This document shows positions 12,701-24,279 of a DNA stretch of 64,000 nucleotides, one piece after another. This DNA is from Ascidia mentula. Lineage: Eukaryota > Chordata > Ascidiacea > Phlebobranchia > Ascidiidae. Within the stretch, counting starts at the first letter, position 1, and the number at the start of each line of letters is the position of its first letter. A model generated the notes under the pieces. It was not told where the DNA came from and ran no database searches. It worked only from the letters and a program-made list of their open reading frames with translations. The stretch spans positions 3,224,001 through 3,288,000 of the forward strand of contig OX387203.1 in NCBI GenBank assembly GCA_947561715.1, in the 5' to 3' direction. The translations under genes and the position numbers were made by a program.

Positions 12701-15599
12701 CTTACTCGTCCCGAGATATTCTATCGCAAATAAACCGCGCAATTTAAGGACTTTACGACACCCACAAATGCGATGTTTATAGCGCAGTAGGTCCGCCATT
12801 TTGTGTGGTGAATGATCAGTCAATGATTGATCGGTCTAGACTAAGCATGACAACAACTTTTTTGATGATAGACGAAAATCATTTTACGTTTATATCAGTT
12901 CTCCTACTTGACCAAAACAACACGAAACGTGTACCTCTTCTGAGATTGTAAGAACATTAGTTGTGTGGTGATGTTATCATTAGAAACGGACGTTATTTAG
13001 TTTAAAAGAAAGCAAAACTAGACACTAAACGTCGACTAGAATTGCACACGTTGTGGCCACAAATAAAACAAATTCTTTGCTTTACCTACGGACAAAAGAG
13101 ACACCGTTTAGCCTCTTGGCCCTGGTAAAGTTTTGATAGTGCCATCCCAATAAACTTGGATAGCAATATATCCTATCACAAAAGGCAAGGTTTTTATTTG
13201 ACTAATCCCTTCTCTACACTGTCTTTCACCATCTACAGTTATAGATATCTCCGTTTGGTTGCTGAGAAAACACCATTTGGTACACGGTTTATCAGGCTAT
13301 GTTGCTTCTTTCTCAAAGCAGTCAAGAGCATTCCAAAGCGTCCAAAAAGGGATTGCTTACTCAACTTACATTTTAGTTTACCAACTAAATGTACACACTG
13401 GTTACATTTAATACCATCACGATGTTTAGCAATGCTTTTGCACATTTAGTATTTTTTATATGTGTTACACTTAATCTGTAAAGAATTAGAAATAATCTTA
13501 AGTGAGTTGCATATAAAATAATCTTTTCACAATAAAGATTTATAGACACTCGTGCTGTTTTGTAGGTGATTTAAACACATAGAAAGTGATGTAGACTTTC
13601 ATCGTAATTTCTACCTTCGTTCCAACACGCACTTTGTTGTTATTTCAAATGATTGATGACTTTTTCCCCTGCGCCATTTTGTCACAAAATGGGGTAGAGG
13701 TAAATTGCTATCGAGGGTCCGATTTGTTATTTTACCACACGGTTCTTGCTAACTGGAATACAGTTTATGGCCTCTTAAAATGTTGGCAATAGGCAAAATT
13801 ACGACAAGGAGGCAGTTTTTTGTAAGAATACAGGATCACACTAACCAGGTAGTTGAAGGGTGTGTCGCGGTTGCTTTTTCCTTGGTTCGCGATTGTCTTT
13901 CCTTCACTTCACAGTTGGCTTGCTGGGCGGCTGGGTTCTCGTTTTTCCTTCACAACTCTGCGTAGCGACAGACGATTAATCAAGCAGCTCGTCACAGTTG
14001 TCAGGTATCTCCTTGCAATGTTGCAAGGTCAGTTAAACAGAAACCGGTCACGCTGCGCCTTCCCCGCCGTCGCTTGCTGGTCAAGTACACGCAGGCCCGG
14101 CAATGTTGTGCGAGTGATGTATGGCTGGTACGATGAAACCTCTGATTGAACGCCTGCTCCACACAAGACCTTAGATACGAGATAATAGTGCCCTAGGGTC
14201 TCGGCGGCGGGCTTGAACAAGGGCACGTATTGAAGATGTGTTGAAAAGTTGCTAACCCCCAGTAGAGTTCAATGGCCAGTGTCTTATTGCATGTCCACTG
14301 TTTTCTTAACGTTTTCCAAAGGAATGCTAAAAACGTGCGGATAGGGCGGTACTCGAAAACACTTAAAATGGCCGCCAATTGCCTGACAACACTATTAGGA
14401 CGATGATTAGTCCAATTTCTTTTTGCAAATCAGACCGCTTTAATTTTTATGTCGCAAACAACAGCTCACGTGCTAGCAAAATTGCACTGCCTTTTTTATT
14501 TCTTAAACATTAATTCTAGCTTAAGGTAACGATCTCCAACAAAATACACTGAATTTTTCCAACAAGTAGCCAGATTTAGGCTATACCGCATCGTAATCTT
14601 CTTTGTTGCAGTGGTGCGTTTTGCAAGTATCAAAACTGTTCAGACAAGTTGCTTATACGTGAAATACGAAAACGTATTTGCTCTAAACATATATTATTTT
14701 TCAGATTCATAGTAGTTTTATTTCAAATTATGCACTTATGCAACTTGATAATAACGTTTCAACTAAGATTGTGACATTCCTGAAGCTGTTGCGGCAATTC
14801 TCTATAATTGTTTCTGAAAGGGCTTTCGATTTTGAAAGTTGCCTAAGGTCGTCACGTATGACACATGGTGTAATGGAGATGCCTTGGACCATATCCCTGG
14901 TCAGTTCAACATTGACTCCAGCTCTTGCTGAAAGAATTCCTACACTCAAAGGGCATCGCGTGCATAATATTGTGGGGTGACATTATGCACGATATGACGC
15001 CGTGTCCTTTACGGAGAGTAAATTTTTGGTACTGCCCTAATGAGAAAAGAAGCGTGATATTTTTATTGTTATTTTCCTTTCGACCATACGTTTATTAGAC
15101 TATTTTTGACATTCGCGATTTATGCCAAAATGTACGGAGTAATTAAATTTTGCCTGCAGTATGGAAAGTGACTTTTACCGTTTTTTTGTGTGTGTACAGC
15201 CATTGCGTCTAATTGCTTTACGAACAGTGTTTATATATTCTTTGGGCTATGTTGTTAGGGCGATGGTAAAAGCTTGTCGTCGCCTTGGGTATAATCAAAT
15301 CAACCTGCGTTTACGGTTTCCGCCTACATTTGAAGTCATTGCATGGGACGCAGTACTTTGCTGTTTGCTACATGATTTTCAAAGTAAAAAACTCGGCATA
15401 TTTTTCCTAATGCAAACCTTTTGCGGTTTAAAAGCGCCCTTTATTACGAGTTGTATTGGCGTCAACATTGCTCAATAAGTGTCGAAGGTTTTTGGCGATG
15501 TTTTGCGTTCCTCCAAGGGTCAAGTAGACCACACAATGTGGCCTTCGAAGCATGAAACACGACTCGAATCTTCCAAGCACGAACGTGACTCTTTTGAAT
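6777..15599. other. Hox3-Hox4 intergenic DNA, left half
   Basis: AT-rich sequence without a recognisable gene or RNA. A 147-codon open frame at 9060-9503 has no known motif and is of a length expected by chance in this much sequence. A 19-bp tandem duplication lies at 10558-10595. A TGATTGATGA Hox/PBC-type site lies at 13650-13659, and a GATTAATC palindrome at 13974-13981. A GC-richer patch at about 7500-8020 has no clear frame. Confidence 0.5.
10558..10595 (+). repeat. 19-bp tandem duplication
   Basis: Two perfect adjacent copies of tcaatatatgttgtttggt. Confidence 0.95.
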
Positions 15600-16180
15600 T
15601 TATTGCTTTGACACCGAGCACCGAATGACTGATTTTCGCCCGCAGTTCTCGGTCGACGCCCCCTTCTCTTTTGCTTTGCGTACATTAAACTTTCGCGCAC
15701 TTACGGCCTATTTGCAAGTCATTTGATCAACGGGTGCCCAAAAAAGATCTGAATTATTGCTCAATTTATCCCGCGACGCCGACGAACACGAGAAGGCGTT
15801 CAGGCAAAATCCCCCAGGCCGAAATTCACAATAACCCCACATAAACAATTTCACGGTGGCAGGTGTGGCCTGACCGAGATTGCCATCGACTTTGAGTCCC
15901 AACACCGCTTGCTCTCGTTAATGTGTCGCATTGTGCTTCGCCAGTTTTCTGTCGACTTTGATTCATTGCTGTGATTTGTATCTCCGTCGCCCGACGGTCC
16001 CAGGACGGGCCCACGCTGTTTATTTTGCCCTGGATGTCGCGCAGCGTGCCTTGGGACCCAGGGCTCCGGCGCGCTCAAACGCCTGCCGGTGCACAGTGGA
16101 GGTGTGATGGATTAGGCCTATCTCGCCGCGCCGCTGAGGGACGCGGCCAGCGGTAACACTTGCTGTTGCGCTCGTGTACG
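15600..16180. other. GC-rich island in intergenic DNA
   Basis: A block of several hundred bases clearly richer in G+C than its flanks, especially 15960-16150. It holds open frames on both strands but no recognisable protein motif and no consistent exon structure. It is a candidate regulatory element or an unidentified exon; I cannot decide which. Confidence 0.35.
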
Positions 16181-19100
16181 CTGCTCTGAGCGTACACAAA
16201 CTTGTGGGGATTTGTGTGGAGAAAGAGCATCATTAATGAGCTGATAGCACCAATCGCGGCCACCTATTGCGTACATGCGTTTGTTTATTGACGCAACTTT
16301 TGCACGCTTGGCTCCGATTTTGTTGGCCATGCAATGTGACCCACTTGCCCGTTGCAGCTGTCAATCTTGCTTTCCTCGCGCAAAAAACAATAAATCTATT
16401 ACAAGGCATTGTTCGTGTGCTGCGGAGTATTTGTTTCATAGAACATAAACACTTAATATTAGAATATTGCATGTGCGCTATCTGTATGTTCTAAAATATT
16501 GTACGTATATAGTTAATTAGTGAAATATAATATATTTATAATTGGTGGAATCTGTTAAAGTTAATCAGAGTCTTTTATTTTTGAGTTGATTTTAGAACAT
16601 TCGTAATAAAAATCATTCAAATTCGGGAAACATACCGTTGATAAAAATGTTGAAAGTTTACACCCTGTCACATCTATTGTGAATTGGTCTTGGCGATCAA
16701 TTCATATCAGAAATCGAATGAATATTCAACAAATATAGGCTCCTATAAAGATTAAACATAGGCGCTAAAACACGCCAACATCCAGTTGAAACAAATGAAA
16801 AGATTAGAAGTTGACATTTAGGACTGCATAAAATTTTAACGAGGTATCTGGTGTTCAACAAGCCTGCGTGATGGCTGTTTCGCTCGATTAGGATGCGATA
16901 TTAACGCGAATTCGGCAATCAGCGCACCAAGCTTAGCGATATGTCACCCAAGCCGTCATTTTCAGCGCTTCGACAAGTTCCGGCGTCCACTTTGCCGCTG
17001 CAATCTTGACAATATCGCTAATTGCCAATTTTACATGGCCATCGTCGCCCGTCTTCGATAACCGAATAAGAATTGAATCGCGTTGTCCCGTCGGTGTCAT
17101 AAATTATTCACAAGTCTGCTATCATGCGCACGTTGTGTTAAGATCCAAATTAGAAACCGTCGACTTTTATGCACCAGCTGCCGTTAAACCATACCAGAAA
17201 ATGCGTATTTTCATCAAAATTCTTTTCTGTTAAACTGTATGGTTGTTACACTCTAAACACTATAGCTCCCCCTGGCGGACTCAATGTATAAAAGACGCCA
17301 AGATCAGTTATGTCTTTTTAGAAATAGCATGTTTAATATATTTAGAATAGATCGGGTTGTAAATGTCAGGTGAATAATAGCGCTGACAATTTCTTTGCTA
17401 CCCACTCGTATAGTTTGATAGAGTTATCATTTATTTACATATTGGTACCATTAGAAAGCCATGGTTGGCGCGGGAGTGCCGAAAAACAGCGGTTTTTAGA
17501 AGTTGAAAAACAAAAAAAGGTTTTGCCATATAAAATGTACTTTGCGAAAAGGTTTTGGTGAACAATACTCATAGTACTACAATGCCAGTGACGTGCTTTC
17601 TCCAAGACACACCCATACCTACAAAAGCATATACCGTCCAGAAGGAGCAAAGAAGATGTTTTGCTGACCTACTTGATCATACGACGCACAATCTACTGAC
17701 TGAAGCTTTTAGACGACAAGGAGTTTCAGTTACCAAACGAGGTGTTTTCGAAAACTTGCCCTGTCTGTGCCCCAAGCTGTGAAAGAAAGCCAAGTATCAA
17801 ATACCCTTTCGCACAAGCGCAGGGCCTTTTGTCCGTGGGAGCGTTCCAGCACATAGGGGTCAGTGAGCTGAAAAGCATTATCTGTGACCTTATATGGCAA
17901 CGGTCCAAGCACTTTTCTGTGCTTGTCTCCTATAAGAACTGAAGATCACACGCTGGTCTACCATGTGCAATGTGATTTCAACACGTTTCGTGAACGAACC
18001 CGTGACGTTGTTGTTGACTCCTTAAAGGTCTGTCGACCGATGCTTTGCTCTTTAGGTCATCGGCGATGTGCATCTTTTGTTTTAAAGAAGGGTGCTTACA
18101 ATTGACGTTTTTTTGATTTAGTATATACAGGATTTTTCTTAAGACCATACCGCCCCACGGTGGGGCCCCCACCCAAACCTTTCTCATCTTAAAACTGAAA
18201 TGATAAATTCCTTCTCTTAAAACTAATTTATTTTTGTCCAACGAAATGCAGGACAATGTTCAGATTTTCCACAAAGTAGCTAATTTAGTCGGAATATTCA
18301 TATATTTTCAACCAATAATTAAAAAAATCGTAAATACACGAAGCATTTTTTGTCTGAGTTCTAAAAAAAATAGAAATTACAAATAAAATTTTCTGCATTT
18401 TTGCATTAACAGAATGATTTTTTTTCTCCTGAAAGCAAGTTATATAACTTGTGAATCCAACACCTTGTTTGCATTACCGTTTTTAAATTCTTGCCTTTGT
18501 GATATTATTGACACGACCTCTCCAGTTTGAAGAGGTATTTTTATGTGTTGTCGGCACAAAATGAAAAAAGGGTTTGGAAAAACTACTTTTATGTTATTTA
18601 ATGCCAATATTTACATAACTGAGTGTTTGGCGAAGAATCGGCAAACAAAAGAAGAATAGTGTGCTGCATATCCTCTATAAATAATAGTCTCTACGTCCTA
18701 TGCAAATGATTATTGTCCAGTTTCTCGCTGGAAAAGAGCCAACATAGAACCTGAACGAAATCACAGCACAATTTTTCCTTGTTAGTTCAGGCATCGAATG
18801 TGCGACAGGCGTTTGATTGTGATTGGTCTGAAATTGGCCGTACGGCATGGATCAACGTTAAATCAATTAAGGTGACTTTGACGAACGATGCCACCTGTTT
18901 TCTCGCGCTAACATTTCTATTCGGTCAGTAGGCCTTTGCAGAAATCCGCACCTGAAGTCTTGAAGTCGGAGGGGATGATTGGGAAAAACATTTTAAAATG
19001 AAGGCATTTGTTTACCATTTGAAAAGTGCTAATGCATATATCAAATTTTAGTGCATATATCAACACATGGTTTGGGAAGGCCTACTATTTTGAAACTACA

Positions 19101-20819
19101 TTTCGGGTTTTGAACTAAATCAAATAGACCAAATCAAAACATATTGTATACGCTTGATAATCTTTACTGTTTTAGGATCTGCTCAAGCCTGTTTTTACAC
19201 AATTTAAATGGTTAAGTTGTAGCCTTATACCACTTTTTTATGAACATTTGAGTGTTTTATTATGGCATTTTACCATGATGAGAAACGTTGCTACGAATCC
19301 TTGCCCATTCATATATTTGTTGCGTTTGTATCATGCCATTTTATAATTTGCGCAAGAACAATGTCCGTTATATGGAAAATTTTCATGGCTAAATGACCCT
19401 TTTTGGGCAGAAGGGATAAATTGATAAACTATATGGGTGCCAACTCGTAACTAATTTTACCACTAATTTGTAAAACGATGGGTTTTGCAAAATGATGATC
19501 CGATTTACTGTTAACACAGTACCATCAATTTGTTCAAATATCTTTGATAATGCTTCTTAGAGCACACGCTTTTAAAGCAGCTTTGTGTAAACAAGGCGCG
19601 GGTGGGCGACAAGTTTTAATTTCAAAATGGCGTCTACGGAAAAATAGAACTTCCAGTAAACAATTGAAGAACTTACCTTATGTCAACCGGCAATTCCTAA
19701 TCCAAATTTTGCACTTTAGTTTTGAATGAGCAGCATTATTTTTCCTACCCGAATCATTTTGTTCAGAAACTTTAAGTAAACATACTGCAAATATTTGTAA
19801 ACCACAAGAGTGATTAGTTCCAAGCGGTAGTCATTTAAGGTGACCATAGTTTTCCATTCAATGTTTCAAAACCTTTTACGTTTATACACAACAAGAATAT
19901 AATATCTAACAGAGGCGAAAGAATGCAGAATAAGCATGCGCGCTTCTAACACCACCAAGTTATTAACCCTACAGTCTGGACAAATTAAACCTGCAAAATA
20001 TTATTAACACGTATACCTCTCCTCTTGCACTCGAAATCAAATGACACACACCTATCACTTATACTGGCGACCCAATGCCAAGTTAGTTATGGGAGTAGCA
20101 ATTCTTCACCTGGCCAGCCGACTCTGACAAGCGCCATAAATCTCGCGCTGTCTGAGCACCGAACGCTCCCTATACTTTCTCCAACGTTAGATGAGCGCAG
20201 CGCACTGGGACAGGTGGCTGAAGGGTAACTGTCTTCTTCTGCCGCACGCCCAATAAAACACTTTTTCTGTCAGTGCGAAACATTTAATTTGAATCAGATT
20301 CATGGTCTCGAAAATAAATCTGATTATGTTTAGATAACACTTGATAAACTGGATTTGTATGCAATTTATTTCTACTGATTTAATGCGTTTAGATCAAGTA
20401 AAAACGTATGGACGCCATCATAGATATTCGTGCTGCAGTTGGTCCAACGCATCCGAAAATAAGTTGAAATTTTTCAACAAACGCTCATGCTTTCAAATTA
20501 CCTTTTTTTATTTTTTACTCTGAGGTTTTGAAGTGCTGTGTGCCCACAGTCTAGTTTGTTTTCTTCTGTTACTAATTTGTTACTAGAGCTGACATATAAG
20601 CAATCAACTTTTGCTTGAATGAAGAAGAACTGACAAAGCCCCTGTTGGCCAGTAAAAGACAAACTCACCATAAACTTAAACCAAAGACATCTTATTGGCA
20701 TATTTTACAACCCCTTTCTGCTGTTCACATGTCGAGACATATACATTTATCATGTCCACTTTAAATTTAAATATAATATATTTTATCTGTGCAGGTAGCA
20801 GATGCTTGCGAAATCCAGC
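16181..20819. other. AT-rich intergenic DNA
   Basis: I see nothing recognisable. A 12-bp direct repeat tgcatatatcaa occurs twice near 19034-19064. Open frames are short. Confidence 0.5.
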
Positions 20820-22350
20820 TAAATTTTTGTCCCGCCGGCGCGCCGACCGTTGGTGGCACGTCAAATAAGTATGCGTTTAAGTGTGCGCAGCGACAAGTCC
20901 CTGATTAATCACCCCTCTTAGTGTCAAGCTCTCGGCTATTCTGTTTTCGCTGATCACCACTCCAGCCACAGAATCCAGGCGATTTCAACCTGTGGGACCA
21001 TTGACTAGTTGGGTTCTGATCGAAATCCAGTCTTCTTGAACCCGGCGCTGTTTCGTTGGAAAGCGCGCGAAATTAAAATTGATCGATATTAGTTGTTTGC
21101 ATTTGCAACACAGAAGCCTCGCCACCAACGCTAGCACATTATATTGCCTCAAAATTCGCAGCTATATCCACTCTGTGGTGTAGTTTCGGGGATTACGGAG
21201 CCCAGATAATTATTTGTTTCGCGCCTATTTCCCTCTGCGTCCTCCATTGCTCGTTATCGGTTGCACAGCCCCGGAGTTCAATTAACCGTAAATGATGTAT
21301 TACATTCTGGAGCAGACCACGTGACAGCCCGAGCAGCGAAAGTGAGGATAGATGCTGCAAAAAGGGTCGCCCACCCATCGCTCGCACGTCCGCAAGTATT
21401 TCAGCTTCTTGCATTGTCTTTGACCATTTCCTTTGCGCCGAAGGCTATATATGGAAATGTACAGCTATTCGTGTTTCATGGTCGAATGGACTTCTGTCGA
21501 AACTGTTGAAATTGTTGTGCCTTGAAACGGACATTTCTACAAATGTGCTATAACGACTCACAGTTATCTTCAGTGGTACAAAATCGGCCGTATTTTTATG
21601 TGTATAGACCACGACTGGACTATTTTATTTTGACGTAATCTTTTAAAAATCATGTTTCTAAAGCTTAGTTAGGACGCATTTAATAGAACTTACAAGCTTT
21701 GTTAACTGTGTTTTATTACGTTTAACTTTAGACGCAAGAAAGTCAATCTATTCCAAACAAAAGATACGAAAAAAATAAAAAATGTGACGTTCGAAATGTC
21801 ATCGCGATATTTGTTAAAAATTGAAGATCTGCTTTAAGATTTGTTGTGTTGTGGAATGGGACCGTGTTTAATCATTATCTGAGCCTGAAAAATAAAGCAA
21901 GTCGGGCCATGACACAAGTGAGCATGACTGTAAGTGCGTTGGAAGAGACAGCCGCAGAGTGGTGAACCTGAAACCGTTTGACTGCGAACCTGACCACAGC
22001 AAATCACTCGTGCCTGTAATCCCCTAGAAGTGCAAAAACCTCGAAATAACAATGGCAATGCGGCGCTTGCTTTCGGAATTGACGAATGGTCGCTCTCCGG
22101 TCGGCATAGAATTGCAACCTAGACACTGACCGCGCGCGTTTCTTTGTCTTCGTTCTTTAGCGCGACCGCGGCACCGGTTGGGGGCACTCTTGGGACACAG
22201 TGGCGAGGTCACTTTGAGTCGAGACACAAATGGCGCTTTTTCGTTGAAAAAAACCTAGCGCCTCCGCTTTTAACTTTTTGTGTGCTTAGCGTCATGCTGG
22301 GCAGTGGCAGAGACAAGCTTGCCGAGGCCTTTGATCGCTTACGCGCATTT
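20820..22350. other. GC-richer intergenic segment with homeodomain palindrome
   Basis: Two GC-richer patches (about 20820-21430 and 21900-22350) lie in AT-rich DNA. The first holds CTGATTAATCAC at 20901-20912, the same 12-mer found just upstream of Hox4. No protein motif is visible in the open frames. Possible enhancer DNA. Confidence 0.35.
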
Positions 22351-22834
22351 TGCTGAGCCGCTTAATATCCCGCTACGTGCGATATTACGTCATCATTCAG
22401 CGACTCCCAACGCTGACAGCTGGGATTGTTTTCGTTGTAAATACTATCCCTAAGCCTGCATGACGGCAAATGCGACATTTTTGTTGAAGAACAAACGTAT
22501 TTTTGGTTTGAAGTCGCTGCATTTGCGTGCAATGCTAAAGTATGCACCGTACCGTGAGAGAGTAAACAGTCTTTTGCCTATTTTTCAAAGTAATTTTCTT
22601 CCAAATATAACGATTTCTGTCTTCAAAGTCGGTGCTTTCAGTAATATATTTAAAGGAAATTGTTTCAAAAATTTGACGTAATCAATAGAATGCAGAAGAC
22701 AGTTTGGTTCGGTTCTTATTTTAACACACGTATCCTAATTTGTGGCAAATTCACTGACAAATTGCAACTCAAAGCAGTCAAAATGCATTTACTCTTTTTT
22801 TCCTACTAATCTCTTTGCAAATCGTCTTGTCCTG

Positions 22835-23350
22835 TCACACTGAAAAACTATCAATGCTGTTGTCATTGTTTGAAACACAAATTCGTCTGCCATAAGTCTC
22901 AAGAAACACTATTAAGATAGCTGCATTTTGACACATCTGTAGCTGCGCCGTCAATAAGAGCGTAAAATGGCGTCTACATATCTTTAGATGCCTCTCTGCA
23001 GCTGAAAATAAAATTACAATTCCACCAATGTCTCTCACTATCATTAAACGTTCCGACTTTTTTCGTAGACACACAGGTGTGCCGAAATTCGACACTGGCT
23101 TATCTACGAAATCAAAGTTCGCCAGCATAATTTGATGGTGATCGAACGTATTATTGGGAGTTCTTCCTGCCACGCCAATATCCGTCACTTCGGCTTGAAA
23201 ACAGAAGGACCATGACAAATTTAGATTTCCTACGATTGAATTGCCGCCTTTTGTACAAACAGGACAATGGCAAATTTTAAACGATGCGCATGGACTGTTA
23301 GGGGTAAAATTGTAGATCCACAAATAATAATGATTATAATATTCCACCAC
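22835..23350 (-). CDS. Unrecognised ORF, possible terminal exon
   Basis: A 171-codon open frame, the longest unassigned one in the window, ending with TGA at 22837-22835. I do not recognise it. A plausible acceptor (cccctaacag) lies inside it, after which the product begins with a Cys-rich stretch (CHCPVC). A hydrophobic patch lies near the C-terminus. It could be the last exon of a minus-strand gene together with 24279-23918, but I could not find a phase-consistent join. A frame this long is also possible by chance. Confidence 0.2.
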   Translation of the reverse strand: MVEYYNHYYLWIYNFTPNSPCASFKICHCPVCTKGGNSIVGNLNLSWSFCFQAEVTDIGVAGRTPNNTFDHHQIMLANFDFVDKPVSNFGTPVCLRKKSERLMIVRDIGGIVILFSAAERHLKICRRHFTLLLTAQLQMCQNAAILIVFLETYGRRICVSNNDNSIDSFSV

Positions 23351-23918
23351 ATCAAAGAAAAATTAAAAAAAAATATTTGAAATTGACAGCAATTTTAGCA
23401 TGTAGCAACGAATTAAGATTTAGGCCGATAGGCTTGTGTAAAGCATTTCTTTGGTCGTATTTCTCGTAAACAACCATTACAAGAACGTACTGGCTGGATT
23501 TGATAATTTACAGTGATGGAGAAAATAATTGGCAATAATTATTGGCGGAATTATCGACATTTTAATTCAATTGCAAATTTTCCTGAAAGCCTCTCTATTC
23601 TTATGTTTTATTAGGTTTCCCAGCTGGTGGCATTTTGAATGTGAGCTAGGACTGTTAATGTGTCTGTTGTTGGCTTACTTTACACCTTTTATAAAACTTT
23701 CGCTGCTCATCTGTTCTACATTATAATGGCGTTTTGTTTTCATGTAGTTTTCAGTTGACTGGTGAATGTAAAAGGTAGCAAATATTTACAAAATGAACTA
23801 AAACGTTTGTCAATGCAATAATGTAGCACAAGATATTACAAATACATTCAGTTAATTGGTTACGTACCCATCTGGCAAGGTCCTATTATCAAAGCTTATG
23901 CACTCCAAACGAATCTTA

Positions 23919-24279
23919 CATCTTCATTTGTATATATCCTTCCGCGTTTCCAGCGACTTCGCCATTTTGAATGTAATCCTTTTCTTGTAGAAAAGCCATT
24001 CAACAGTTGAAACGTTGCTTTGTTCATCTTTTTGCTGGGAAGAATACCACCGGATGCCGAATGTAATTCCGTATTTAATTTTAGTATCAGCATTTTGTTT
24101 GTCCTTTCCACAACATTTATACTTTTCTCTTTAATGTCACTTGGCATAAATACACTGTGACTTGCAAGCTTCGAAGCAAAACGTTGGTTGTTTGTTTTTG
24201 AAATGAGCCCTAGTCTTTTTTCCTGTTCGTAAAATTCCTTACTTGTCAAATACTTACACAGTACAACTTCAATTTGCAC
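23919..24279 (-). CDS. Unrecognised ORF with good splice donor, possible exon
   Basis: An open frame of about 120 codons before a strong donor (GAT followed by GTAAGA near 23918). It is basic, rich in Lys, Arg and Ser, with no motif I recognise. The frame stays open for about ten codons above the listed start without an ATG, so an upstream exon would be needed. It is listed because of the donor and an amino-acid mix unlike plain AT-rich noise; chance remains likely. Confidence 0.2.
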
